From NCBI GenBank assembly GCA_947471905.1, contig CANIZT010000008.1:1-33700 (forward strand): a stretch of 33,700 nucleotides of DNA, in the 5' to 3' direction. The notes beneath the pieces are model-generated. The model was not told the origin of the DNA, ran no database searches, and saw only the letters and a list, made by a program, of their open reading frames with translations. The stretch's first letter is position 1. Every line of letters begins with the position of its first letter. Source of the DNA: Verrucomicrobiaceae bacterium (GTDB taxonomy: Bacteria > Verrucomicrobiota > Verrucomicrobiia > Verrucomicrobiales > Verrucomicrobiaceae). Below, piece after piece: positions 17,125-24,305 of the stretch. Made by a program: the position numbers and the translations under genes.

Positions 17125-17479
17125 CTGCTTTGCGAAGATGTGCGGTTTGTTTCTGCTGACTAAAAGCCCCCATCGTTAGCAGTGCGAGAATGGCCATGAT
17201 GTGGGCAGGCATCAGCATCTCAAGCGCGCTGCCTTTGCCAAACAGCAGGCGCAACAGAAGATAGAAGCTGCCGGTGCCGACGAAGGTCCAGACAGCGTAC
17301 ACCATGGGAATGCCTCCTAGCCAGGTGATCAGCGCAATCGTCGTGGCGAGGCCGCCGAGCAGGAGGAAGGTGAACCACGGCTCCTTGTCCCGGACCAGGT
17401 AGTGCGCGAGAAAGCCGTAGCCCATGCCGCTGAAGATGGCGCAAGGGATGAGCAGCAGCCAAAGGAGCTTCGATTTCAT
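17099..17479 (-). CDS. Small four-helix integral membrane protein, unknown function
   Basis: This 126-aa protein has four hydrophobic segments (about 5-25, 36-54, 56-76, 86-105) separated by short loops and a polar, Thr/Ala-rich C-terminal tail. I do not recognise the family. Its ATG overlaps the stop of the upstream gene by ATGA (17476-17479), typical of translational coupling, so the two probably act together. Its 3' end overlaps the convergent MDR gene by 26 bp. Confidence 0.6.
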   Translation of the reverse strand: MKSKLLWLLLIPCAIFSGMGYGFLAHYLVRDKEPWFTFLLLGGLATTIALITWLGGIPMVYAVWTFVGTGSFYLLLRLLFGKGSALEMLMPAHIMAILALLTMGAFSQQKQTAHLRKAATHTPATP

Positions 17480-17883
17480 CGGCTATCTCCTGACGTGGGT
17501 GAGGCCATCGTTGGGACATGCACCGGTTGCTTCAAACGGATCAACTGATAGCCGCCGTGAAAATCGACGATGGGTTCGCTGCCATCTCTGACAAGCGCTA
17601 CCTGAACACCCCGGCCGCCGGGCAGCAAGCCGATGATTCTGCCGCTGGCTCCGGCATGCGGGCCGAACTGCACCTTCACATGGTCTCCCGGTTTGAAACG
17701 CGTCAGCCGGTCGGCGATGAAGACCGCCAGCCAGAGCGCCCCCGCAACCGCGAGCACCCCGAACCGCACGGGCCAGCTTCCCACCATGACCACGCCGATG
17801 GCCGCCAATGCCACCGCCGCCAGCAGGAGTTCCAGAGACGCGCTATTCACGAAGCCCGCCTCGGTTCTGCGTGTGGTTTTCAT
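17476..17883 (-). CDS. Small membrane protein with C-terminal KOW/SH3-like domain
   Basis: This 135-aa protein has two adjacent membrane helices (about 18-36 and 40-57). A soluble part follows with FKPGDHVKVQFGPHAGASGRIIGLLPGGRGVQVAL, which has the spacing of a KOW/SH3-like barrel (as in NusG or ribosomal L24/L26 proteins). The barrel call is inference. The ATG at 17883 (MKTTRRTEAG) is preferred, because the open frame upstream of it runs through a 21-bp tandem repeat and looks non-coding. It is translationally coupled to the next gene by an ATGA overlap. Confidence 0.55.
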   Translation of the reverse strand: MKTTRRTEAGFVNSASLELLLAAVALAAIGVVMVGSWPVRFGVLAVAGALWLAVFIADRLTRFKPGDHVKVQFGPHAGASGRIIGLLPGGRGVQVALVRDGSEPIVDFHGGYQLIRLKQPVHVPTMASPTSGDSR

Positions 17884-17980
17884 GGGGGCTGATGCGGGGA
17901 TGGCGGGAAGGATTATGGATAGTGTTTTATCATCCCGTGCTGGCAGCAGGCAAGCCTCTTGATGTCGGTGTGGCCAAGTA

Positions 17981-18064
17981 GCAGCGCGACGTTGCAGGGA
18001 CGCAGCGCGACGTTGCAGGGACGCAGCGCGACGTTGCAGGGCCGCAATGCGAGGTTGGAACACC
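17981..18064. repeat. 21-bp tandem repeat (three good copies plus one decayed)
   Basis: The unit GCAGCGCGACGTTGCAGGGAC occurs at 17981-18001 and 18002-18022 (identical) and at 18023-18043 (one mismatch). A degenerate fourth copy lies at 18044-18064. It sits in the 257-bp gap between the small membrane-protein operon and the methyltransferase gene. No gene or clear promoter was seen in the rest of this gap. Confidence 0.85.
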
Positions 18065-18140
18065 TCCGGGTGAGCGTGGAATCATCCGTGGAGCAGCCGT
18101 TTGAGAGCTTGGATTTGAGCGCTTTATCGTGAGTGAACGG

Positions 18141-18752
18141 TCAGCGCCGTTTCTCCGCCACGGTGGCCCATTTGCCTTTGTCGTGATCGCCGTCGGGGAG
18201 GCTGCACATTTCGCTGCGGAGGATGGTGAAGCCGGTCTCCTCCAGCACGGCGGTCATCTGCTGGGGCGGCAGGCTGTCGTAATAGAACGAGTGGCCGAAC
18301 ATCGTGTCGGTGAAGCCTTCCTCTCCAGCCACGTTGCCGCCGCTGCTGATCATGAGCCGACCGCCGGGCACGAGCCAGCGGTGGATCTTGCGGATGATGG
18401 GCGCATGCTCCGCACGTGGCAGATGGAAGAGCGAGTCCCAGCAGACCACGGCGGCGAAGGTCTCCGCAAACTCCACCTCTTCGATCAAGGCATGAAACCA
18501 GCGCTGTTCCGGCAGTTGCGCCCGCGCCAGGGCCAGCAGCGCCACCGAACCATCCACGCCCACGACGTGATGCCCGCGAGCAACGATGTGCTCGGCGATG
18601 GGCCGCCCCGTGCCGCAGCCGAGATCGAGAATCGTGCTGCCCGCCGGCAGCGGATCGAGCAGCAGCGCCAGATAATCCTCTTCCTTGGGTTGCAACGTCG
18701 TGCGCAACGCGTGGAAGTGCTCGGCGATGGCGTCGTAGGGGGCGCGGGTCAT
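18141..18752 (-). CDS. Class I SAM-dependent methyltransferase, substrate unknown
   Basis: This 203-aa cytosolic methyltransferase carries motif I ILDLGCGTGRP about 40 residues in, the acidic GVDGS at the end of strand 2, WDSLFHLPR for motif IV, and LVPGGRLMIS for motif VI. The opening YDAIAEHFHAL is typical of UbiE/Methyltransf_25-type proteins, which favours the ATG at 18752. An ATG at 18797 would add 15 residues and shorten the gap to the apbE stop to 18 bp. It lies downstream of the exported ApbE gene in the same orientation. No specific substrate can be inferred. Confidence 0.83.
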   Translation of the reverse strand: MTRAPYDAIAEHFHALRTTLQPKEEDYLALLLDPLPAGSTILDLGCGTGRPIAEHIVARGHHVVGVDGSVALLALARAQLPEQRWFHALIEEVEFAETFAAVVCWDSLFHLPRAEHAPIIRKIHRWLVPGGRLMISSGGNVAGEEGFTDTMFGHSFYYDSLPPQQMTAVLEETGFTILRSEMCSLPDGDHDKGKWATVAEKRR

Positions 18753-18815
18753 GACGAGAGGTGTGATAAACTCAATTCGGTCGAGCGCGTCAAGCATCGC
18801 GTCACCAGCCGGAGA

Positions 18816-19823
18816 TCAAGGTGCAAAGCGCGTGGTGACGCCGCGCATCTGTGCGGCGAGTTTTACTCCGCGTTCTTTGCCCAGCACGCACATCGCCGTC
18901 GCCAGGGCATCGCTGGTGGTGCAGTCGGGGGCGATGACGGAGCAGGCGATGCGGGTGGTGAGGGCGAGGCCGGTCTTGGGGGAGAGGATGTGGGAGTAAC
19001 GCACGCCTTCGATATCGGTGAACTGGTACAGATCGCCGGAGGTGGAGACGCCGCAGTGCTTGAGGCGGACGGTTTCCATTTTCTCTTCGGCGTCGGGCGT
19101 GGGCTTGGTGAAGGTGCGGAGTTTGATCTCCCAGGCGTCTGCGCCGGGCGGTGGATCGCCGATGGCGATGTCGCCACCGGCCATGACGAGGGCGCGGGTG
19201 AGTCCGTGCTCGCGCAGGATGCGGAGGCCTTCATCGGCAGCGTAACCTTTGGCGATGCCGCCGAGGTCGAGGAGCATGCCGGGCTTGAGCAGCGTGATGG
19301 TTTTGGACTTGGCATCGAGCTGAACGGCACGCCAGTCGGTGGCAGCGAGGGCTTTAGCGAGGCGGTCGACAGGCGGGAGTTTCTTCACGCGTTTGGTGCG
19401 CCGCCAGAGCTGGGAGAGATTGCCGCAGGTGGAATCGAAGGCACCGTCGGTGAGACGGGCGAGGTCGAGGGAGCGGGTGATGAGATCGAACAGCGCGGGG
19501 CTGGCCCTGAAGGGCGTGTTGGGGCCGGCGTTGCAGAGCTGCATGAGCTCGCTGTTGGGTTCGTAATCGGAGAAGACGGTGTTGAAGTAAGCGATGTGCT
19601 TGAAAGCGGCATCCGCGGCGGTTTCGGCCTGCTCCTTGGAGTCCGCATGCAATGAGATGCGGAAGGTGGTGGCCATGAGCGGCGCGGAGAAGTCGTAGCG
19701 CTGCTGCGCGTGCGCGGAGAGAGCGAACGCGAAGAGAAAAATGGTGCCTACGTAATACACGGAACTCACGGAAGGATAAAGAAGCGGTTCGGGCGTCGCG
19801 CTGCGACACATGGCGAGTGACAT
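18816..19823 (-). CDS. apbE: FAD:protein FMN transferase (ApbE family), exported
   Basis: ApbE attaches FMN covalently to a Thr of exported or membrane flavoproteins, such as Nqr/Rnf subunits, using FAD as donor. Family elements visible in order are APLMATTFRISL, FSDYEPNSELMQLC, the DGAFDSTCGNLSQLW segment, LDLGGIAKGYAADEG, VMAGGDIAIGD, SGDLYQF, HILSPKTG and TTSDALATAMCVLG. The hydrophobic GTIFLFAFALSAHA just before the mature start is a signal peptide, so it acts outside the cytoplasmic membrane. ATG at 19823 is the outermost reasonable start; a GTG about 60 bp further in would give a tighter signal peptide. No target flavoprotein gene is in the window. A terminator at 19838-19863 separates it from the MglA unit. 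Confidence 0.93.
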   Translation of the reverse strand: MSLAMCRSATPEPLLYPSVSSVYYVGTIFLFAFALSAHAQQRYDFSAPLMATTFRISLHADSKEQAETAADAAFKHIAYFNTVFSDYEPNSELMQLCNAGPNTPFRASPALFDLITRSLDLARLTDGAFDSTCGNLSQLWRRTKRVKKLPPVDRLAKALAATDWRAVQLDAKSKTITLLKPGMLLDLGGIAKGYAADEGLRILREHGLTRALVMAGGDIAIGDPPPGADAWEIKLRTFTKPTPDAEEKMETVRLKHCGVSTSGDLYQFTDIEGVRYSHILSPKTGLALTTRIACSVIAPDCTTSDALATAMCVLGKERGVKLAAQMRGVTTRFAP

Positions 19824-19837
19824 TGATCGTATCGACG

Positions 19838-19863
19838 AAAAACCCGGTCTTGAAAAGGCCGGG
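19838..19863 (-). terminator. Intrinsic terminator ending the MglA / Roadblock transcription unit
   Basis: Read on the minus strand there is a 9-bp stem (CCCGGCCTT / AAGACCGGG with one G-U pair and a 3-nt loop) immediately followed by five T residues. It lies 57 bp after the stop of the stand-alone Roadblock gene and 15 bp before the apbE start, so apbE probably has its own promoter or is reached by read-through. Confidence 0.75.
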
Positions 19864-19919
19864 CTACGAGACGGTCGCCGCGCTGCGGCTTGAAAGAAGG
19901 GTATGTAACTCAATGCTTT

Positions 19920-20324
19920 TCACCACGCTGGCTCAGCGTGAAGGGCGGAGGCTAGATCAAGGGTCGCACCAGAGGTTGGGAGGCGAGTTATTTCCAGCGG
20001 AGCAGCGAGATGCTGACATGCGCTGCGCACGGCGGGAATGGCGTCGGTGTTTTGGCAACGGACGAGCAGCACACGCTGCGGCGAGAGGCTGTACAGGTAG
20101 ATGACACCGCCTGCATGCTGTTGGATGATTTCAAGACAGTCGCCACTGCCGGAACGGCGGCCGAGTTCGGACGCGGCGGCGAGGGTGGCGTGGGCGAGAA
20201 CGAGGATGGCGGCAGAGGGTGGTTCTATTTCACCTGCGAAATCGAGCAGGCGGCCAGCGTCATCGGCGATGGCGGCTTGAAGGACTCCAGGCAGGTCTGC
20301 AAACGATGACAGTTCAAAGGTCAA
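19920..20324 (-). CDS. Stand-alone Roadblock/LC7 domain protein (MglB-like)
   Basis: This roughly 134-aa protein is a Roadblock/LC7 fold, the family that includes MglB, the GTPase-activating partner of MglA in bacterial polarity control. The pattern is LPGVLQAAIADDAGRLLDFAG, AAILVLAHATLAAASELGRR, CLEIIQQHAGGVIYLYSL and RVLLVRCQNTDAIPAVRSACQHL. It matches the helix-strand-strand-helix-strand order of the fold. No ATG is available, so a TTG at 20324, 16 bp after the mglA stop, is the best start. It is the last gene of a three-gene unit. It is about the length expected of a single-domain MglB (MglB proteins are about 130-160 aa). The GAP role is inference from family and neighbour. Confidence 0.7.
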   Translation of the reverse strand: MTFELSSFADLPGVLQAAIADDAGRLLDFAGEIEPPSAAILVLAHATLAAASELGRRSGSGDCLEIIQQHAGGVIYLYSLSPQRVLLVRCQNTDAIPAVRSACQHLAAPLEITRLPTSGATLDLASALHAEPAW

Positions 20325-20340
20325 GGAGTCAAGATTGGGA

Positions 20341-20982
20341 TCAAGCGGCGAGGGCGTGGGTGGGAAGCTCGTTGGGAGCGTCCTCGGGCGCGGTGCGGAG
20401 GCGGAACTGGTGGAGGACGGCCTGGGAGATGGCATTGAGCGTCGCCAGAACGTTGCGACCGGTGCGGGCGTCGGATTCGAAGCTGAGGAAGGGCGTGGGC
20501 CGGTTGTTGAAGAGGTATTCGAGGTACTCGACGGGCGCAGCGTTCGGCAGATCACGCTTGTTGTATTGCATGACGATGGGAAGGCGATCGAGTGAACTGC
20601 CGTTCATGCGCAGATTGGCTTCGAGACTCTGCAGCGACTGCAAGTTGTCGCGCTGGCGGTCCATCTGCGAATCAGCGACGAAGACAACGCCGTCGGCTTG
20701 TTTGAGCACAAGTTGGAGCGTGGCGTTGTAAGTGACCTGGCCGGGAACGGTGTAGAGATGGAAGGTGGTCTTGTAGCCGGGCAGCGCATCGGCTTCGACG
20801 GCAAGGAAATCGAAGAACAGCGTGCGATCCTGAGCGGTGGAGAGCGAAACGAGGTCGCTGCAACCTTTAGGATCGAGCTTGGCGTGGATCTGCTGGAGAT
20901 TGGAGGTCTTGCCGCTGAGCGGTGTGCCGCAATAGACGATCTTGAAGCTGATGGTGTGGTCGTCGTGATTGATGCTGGGCAT
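20341..20982 (-). CDS. mglA: MglA-type Ras-superfamily small GTPase
   Basis: This 213-aa cytosolic GTPase is of the MglA family, which sets cell polarity and motility direction in Myxococcus and Thermus. G1 is GTPLSGKTS (19-27) and G3 is the MglA-specific TVPGQ (P80-G81-Q82) instead of DxxGQ. G4 is NKRD (141-144). Q82 corresponds to the catalytic Gln known for MglA. The N-terminus INHDDHTISFKIVYCGTPLSGKT is family-typical, and the length exceeds canonical MglA by about 18 residues because of an acidic/Ala-rich tail. It is flanked 23 bp upstream by the FG-repeat Roadblock protein and 16 bp downstream by a stand-alone Roadblock gene, so it is the enzyme of this module. Confidence 0.93.
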   Translation of the reverse strand: MPSINHDDHTISFKIVYCGTPLSGKTSNLQQIHAKLDPKGCSDLVSLSTAQDRTLFFDFLAVEADALPGYKTTFHLYTVPGQVTYNATLQLVLKQADGVVFVADSQMDRQRDNLQSLQSLEANLRMNGSSLDRLPIVMQYNKRDLPNAAPVEYLEYLFNNRPTPFLSFESDARTGRNVLATLNAISQAVLHQFRLRTAPEDAPNELPTHALAA

Positions 20983-21005
20983 GGTGGCAGGAGGTAGGCG
21001 GACGA

Positions 21006-23822
21006 TCAGCCTAGCATGCGGGCGAGTTCGCGCCCGATGAGGGTGATCTTGTCACGCAGGCCAGTGGAGGGCTCGTCATCATGCAAGACGCCGATGATGG
21101 TGTCCCCAGGAAAGCAGAAGGTGAGCAGTCGGCCACCGGCATTCAACGTGAAGGTCTCCGCGCCTTCGATGCCAATGAGCGGGGCGAGCCCGCGCAACTG
21201 GCGGGCGATATCGGGTGCCTGACGCTGGAATTCGACGGCGTCGGCTTTGGATGAATCAGCGTGACTGAGCACATGCGACCCGTGCAGGCAGACGCAGGCA
21301 CTGAGGCCGGTTTGGGCGGCGAGGAGTTCGACGACACGCGGTGCGGCAAGTTTTTCCTCAGTGCCGAGCAGAGCGCGAAGTAGAAGTTGATCGGTCTGCG
21401 TGTCGAGAGGTGCGAGACCGAGGAAGGAATGCTTCACGGCAGTCATTTTGGCTGGAGCCGCAGGTATTGCGATAGCTTTGGGTTCAGGCTCAGGCCGTGG
21501 CTCAACTGCTTGTTCTGCCATGTGCGCCGCATTGCTGGCTGGCGGTGTGCTGAAGAAACCGCGCGATGCTGGTGCTGGTGGCTGAAAGACGGCTGGTATT
21601 TCATCCAAAGCCGGAGCGAAAGATGGCGTCGGCTTGAATGATTCGACTGCTGGTGCCGCAAATGGATTGGGGGCACGATTAACTTCGGGTGCCGGCGCAA
21701 AGAAGGAAGGAGCGGCTGCCTGCCCGAGTAATTGCGCACTGCTAAAGCCGGTTTCCGGCGGAGCTTTGGCTGCCAGCGATCCGGTCGATGAAGCAGCAAA
21801 GGGATCGAATGGCTTCGCACTGGGGGTCAGTGGGGATGTTTGCGTAGCAGGCTGAGCACCGAAGGGTTGAAATGCTCCTGCGAGTGGCTGCAATGGAGTG
21901 GACGCTGCCACCTGCGATGCGGTGGGGAACAATGGCTGAAAAACCGGAGTTTTCTGCGGCGGCGGCGGCGGTGCCGACGCTGGTTCAGGCGGAGGCGGAT
22001 TAAAACTGAATGGTGTCGCTACGCCCGACTGCGGGGCAAAACCCAATGCGGAAGCTGTCCCTGATGTCGCTGTCGCCTGGGGTGGCGCGAAGGGATTCAA
22101 CTCAGCACCGAATTTCGGGGTGAGCGGCGAAACTGAGTTCGCCGGCGTTTCAGCAAAAGTTTGCGAAGCAAAAACTGATAGCGGGTTTTGTGGTGCCGCT
22201 TGTCCTGCAAAGGATGGCATCGTGGGTGCTGCCGAGAAAGCTGGAGGCGCTGTTTCCGCACGGCCAATCTGCCCAGCAGGTGCGCCGGGTTGTATGGTAA
22301 AAGGGGGATTCGCTGGTGCGGCAGGACGCGCCTCAGGTGTGGCCTGACTGCCGAAAAATGCTGGTGCCGCGGCGGGCGCAGACGACAGACTGGTGAGCGC
22401 ATGGAACACTTCATTCTGTGGCAGTTTGATGCGGAAATCACGCTTCGCGGTGGCCAGCGTATTGCGGAAGCCGAGGTCGGAAATTCCGTCGATAAGACTA
22501 CCAAGTTCAACGACTACCATTCCGGACGATATCTGTTCGTGCAAGGTGCTGGCGGCAACTCCGGTCGTGATCCATGCGGGAATTGTGGCGGAATTGAAGC
22601 CAAGTTCTTCAACGCTGTAACCGTTCAGCACGGCAGCGAATCCCAATTTGGCCATGCCTGAAGCCGATGTAGCCGAAGCAGGCACCGATACCGGCGCTGC
22701 GGGAGCAAATGATTGCTGCGGCGGCGGTGTGAAAGTGGGCACAGGTTCTGCCTGTATTGATGCTTCTTTCATTGCAGCAGCAAACGGCGATCCAAACGGC
22801 ATTGCTGGTGCGGCTGCGGGCATAGCAGCAGGAACTGCGGTGCTCTCCTGAGGTTTGGGCGTGAATAAGCCGCTGATGGATGCCTGTGGTTGCGCTGGGG
22901 CAGCAGCGAAAGGAGATGCCGCCGGCTGTGACATGCCGAAGGGTGATGCTCCTGTGGCGTTGCCACCAAGGGTGAAAGGTGAAGCCTGAGGCGCAACCAT
23001 GTCTTGCGGTTTTGAATCCGCAGGTGGCTTGATCGAGAATGGGGATGGAGGTTGTGACCGTGACGTATCTGAAGCAGCAAAACTAGGTGATGCCGCCGCA
23101 AAAGGACTCATCGGAAACGCCTGAGCAGGCGCAGCAGGATTCTCTGCCGCTGGTGGCGACGCCATTTGAAACGGTGTGGCTGAGGTTGAGGGCGTAGGTT
23201 GGCCGAAGGAAAAGGGCGATGGCGCAGAGGAAGCAGCTGCCGCCGGTGCGTTTGCCCCACCCTGCCCTTCTCTAGCTTGCGCTATGAGTCCCGGAAGCTT
23301 TGCCGCAGGCAGCGGCACGAGGCGTGGATCTTGGGGGGAAATCGGCACTTGGAAGAGCGCCGGACAGACTCTATAGAGTTCAAACACCGGCAGTGCCGCT
23401 TGCCCGCTACGCAAAGCATTCTCCAGCAGAGACGGCGGCAAAGACAATGGCTGTTCCAACGGCAAGGCGCCAGCACGCACGACTTCTGGCGGCAGTTGGT
23501 TGATCACATCCCCCACCGTAAGCGGCGCATTCGTGGGTGTCGCGCCCGCGATGCTGAACGGCGACATTCCCATGGTCGAATTGATCGGAGGCGCAGCGAT
23601 GTTTTCACTGCCTGCGGTTTTAAACAGCGGACTGCCGCCAATCTGAAACGGCGATGCACCTGGGGAAGGCTGCATAGATGTAGAAGCTTGCATGTGTGGA
23701 AGACTGGGTGAAGTCGCACCAGCCATGCTTTGATGAGGTCTCGTGAAGTGTTGAGAGGCGCCCTGACCGGGTTCGCCAGAACCGGCATCACGCTGGAACA
23801 AACTTCGGAACGAAAAACTCAT
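21006..23822 (-). CDS. Large disordered SPF/FG-repeat protein with C-terminal Roadblock-like domain
   Basis: This 938-aa protein is mostly Pro/Ala/Ser-rich and apparently disordered, with regularly spaced Phe. SPF occurs nine times in the first 350 residues and FG six times overall, plus NPFA, TPF and FxFG forms. Two ordered islands interrupt it. One at about 98-178 begins LTVGDVINQLPPEVVRAG. The other at about 390-478 begins MAKLGFAAVLNGYSVEELGF. The last 110 residues (828-938, AAPRVVELLAAQTGLSACVCLHG to the C-terminus) look like a Roadblock/LC7 domain. The ATG at 23822 (MSFSFRSLF) is chosen over a TTG at 23858. No signal peptide or transmembrane segment is visible. It is the first gene of the MglA unit. 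It is probably a scaffold or effector that binds MglA through its C-terminus. I know of no named family for the whole protein. Confidence 0.75.
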   Translation of the reverse strand: MSFSFRSLFQRDAGSGEPGQGASQHFTRPHQSMAGATSPSLPHMQASTSMQPSPGASPFQIGGSPLFKTAGSENIAAPPINSTMGMSPFSIAGATPTNAPLTVGDVINQLPPEVVRAGALPLEQPLSLPPSLLENALRSGQAALPVFELYRVCPALFQVPISPQDPRLVPLPAAKLPGLIAQAREGQGGANAPAAAASSAPSPFSFGQPTPSTSATPFQMASPPAAENPAAPAQAFPMSPFAAASPSFAASDTSRSQPPSPFSIKPPADSKPQDMVAPQASPFTLGGNATGASPFGMSQPAASPFAAAPAQPQASISGLFTPKPQESTAVPAAMPAAAPAMPFGSPFAAAMKEASIQAEPVPTFTPPPQQSFAPAAPVSVPASATSASGMAKLGFAAVLNGYSVEELGFNSATIPAWITTGVAASTLHEQISSGMVVVELGSLIDGISDLGFRNTLATAKRDFRIKLPQNEVFHALTSLSSAPAAAPAFFGSQATPEARPAAPANPPFTIQPGAPAGQIGRAETAPPAFSAAPTMPSFAGQAAPQNPLSVFASQTFAETPANSVSPLTPKFGAELNPFAPPQATATSGTASALGFAPQSGVATPFSFNPPPPEPASAPPPPPQKTPVFQPLFPTASQVAASTPLQPLAGAFQPFGAQPATQTSPLTPSAKPFDPFAASSTGSLAAKAPPETGFSSAQLLGQAAAPSFFAPAPEVNRAPNPFAAPAVESFKPTPSFAPALDEIPAVFQPPAPASRGFFSTPPASNAAHMAEQAVEPRPEPEPKAIAIPAAPAKMTAVKHSFLGLAPLDTQTDQLLLRALLGTEEKLAAPRVVELLAAQTGLSACVCLHGSHVLSHADSSKADAVEFQRQAPDIARQLRGLAPLIGIEGAETFTLNAGGRLLTFCFPGDTIIGVLHDDEPSTGLRDKITLIGRELARMLG

Positions 23823-23870
23823 CGGATCATGAAACGGCCCGACTCGGTAAAATAGCAAGCCTGTGTGGAA

Positions 23871-23899
23871 AATATAGTTTTTATAAACAAATACCTCAA
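23871..23899 (-). promoter_or_regulatory. Sigma-70-type promoter for the FG-repeat / MglA / Roadblock unit
   Basis: On the minus strand TTGAGG (23894-23899) and TATATT (23871-23876) are separated by exactly 17 nt in a markedly AT-rich stretch. This predicts a start near 23864 and a leader of about 40 nt before the ATG at 23822. The 340-bp gap 23823-24162 contains no gene I can support besides this promoter and whatever drives the tRNA-Glu gene. Confidence 0.55.
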
Positions 23900-24162
23900 C
23901 ATTTGCGTTAATTAATTGATCTTAAATACTGGTAGGTAACAGTTCAAGGTTTTTTCATACGCATTCTTTGTCTGAATGATTGCCTAGCAGCAATGCTGCC
24001 ATGCTTGGTCATTGCGTGCCCCTTGAAAAAATTGCCCGCTTCAAAGACAGCGAAAAAATGCAGGCCGCCGCTGCAACAGGAATGAATTTCACAGGCCATG
24101 AATTTTCTCTTGCGCAATTTCACATTGAACGCACTATCCCCGCCCGCTCAACCAGAGCAAAA

Positions 24163-24237
24163 GACCCCTTCGTCTAGCGGTTAGGACACATCCCTTTCAC
24201 GGATGCGACACGAGTTCGATTCTCGTAGGGGTCGCCA
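24163..24237 (+). tRNA. tRNA-Glu (anticodon TTC), CCA encoded
   Basis: The acceptor stem is GACCCCT / AGGGGTC with discriminator G and encoded CCA. The D-arm is GTCT/GGAC. The anticodon stem is CATCC/GGATG with loop CTTTCAC (anticodon TTC, reading GAA/GAG). The T-arm is ACGAG-TTCGATT-CTCGT. It is 75 nt including CCA, and all stems close. It lies 68 bp upstream of the glycan gene set. Confidence 0.98.
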
Positions 24238-24305
24238 CTTCATTGTTCACAGATGAAGTTGAACCAAAGCTGGACACAGCAAGCACATCCGCTAGGCATC
24301 AACGC

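Noticed and set aside
17884-18063. N-terminal extension of the 135-aa membrane protein through the 21-bp repeats
   Set aside because: The extension is a repeat-derived LQRRAAS string, and a good ATG with a natural N-terminus exists at 17883.
18129-19655. 508-codon plus-strand open frame, Gly/Glu-rich
   Set aside because: It is antisense across both the methyltransferase and apbE genes; composition mirrors their codons.
23980-24177. 65-codon frame upstream of and into tRNA-Glu
   Set aside because: It overlaps the tRNA gene and has no recognisable features.
24163-24237. tRNA-Glu as an attachment site of an integrated element
   Set aside because: No second copy of its 3' end and no integrase gene in the window, so only noted as context.
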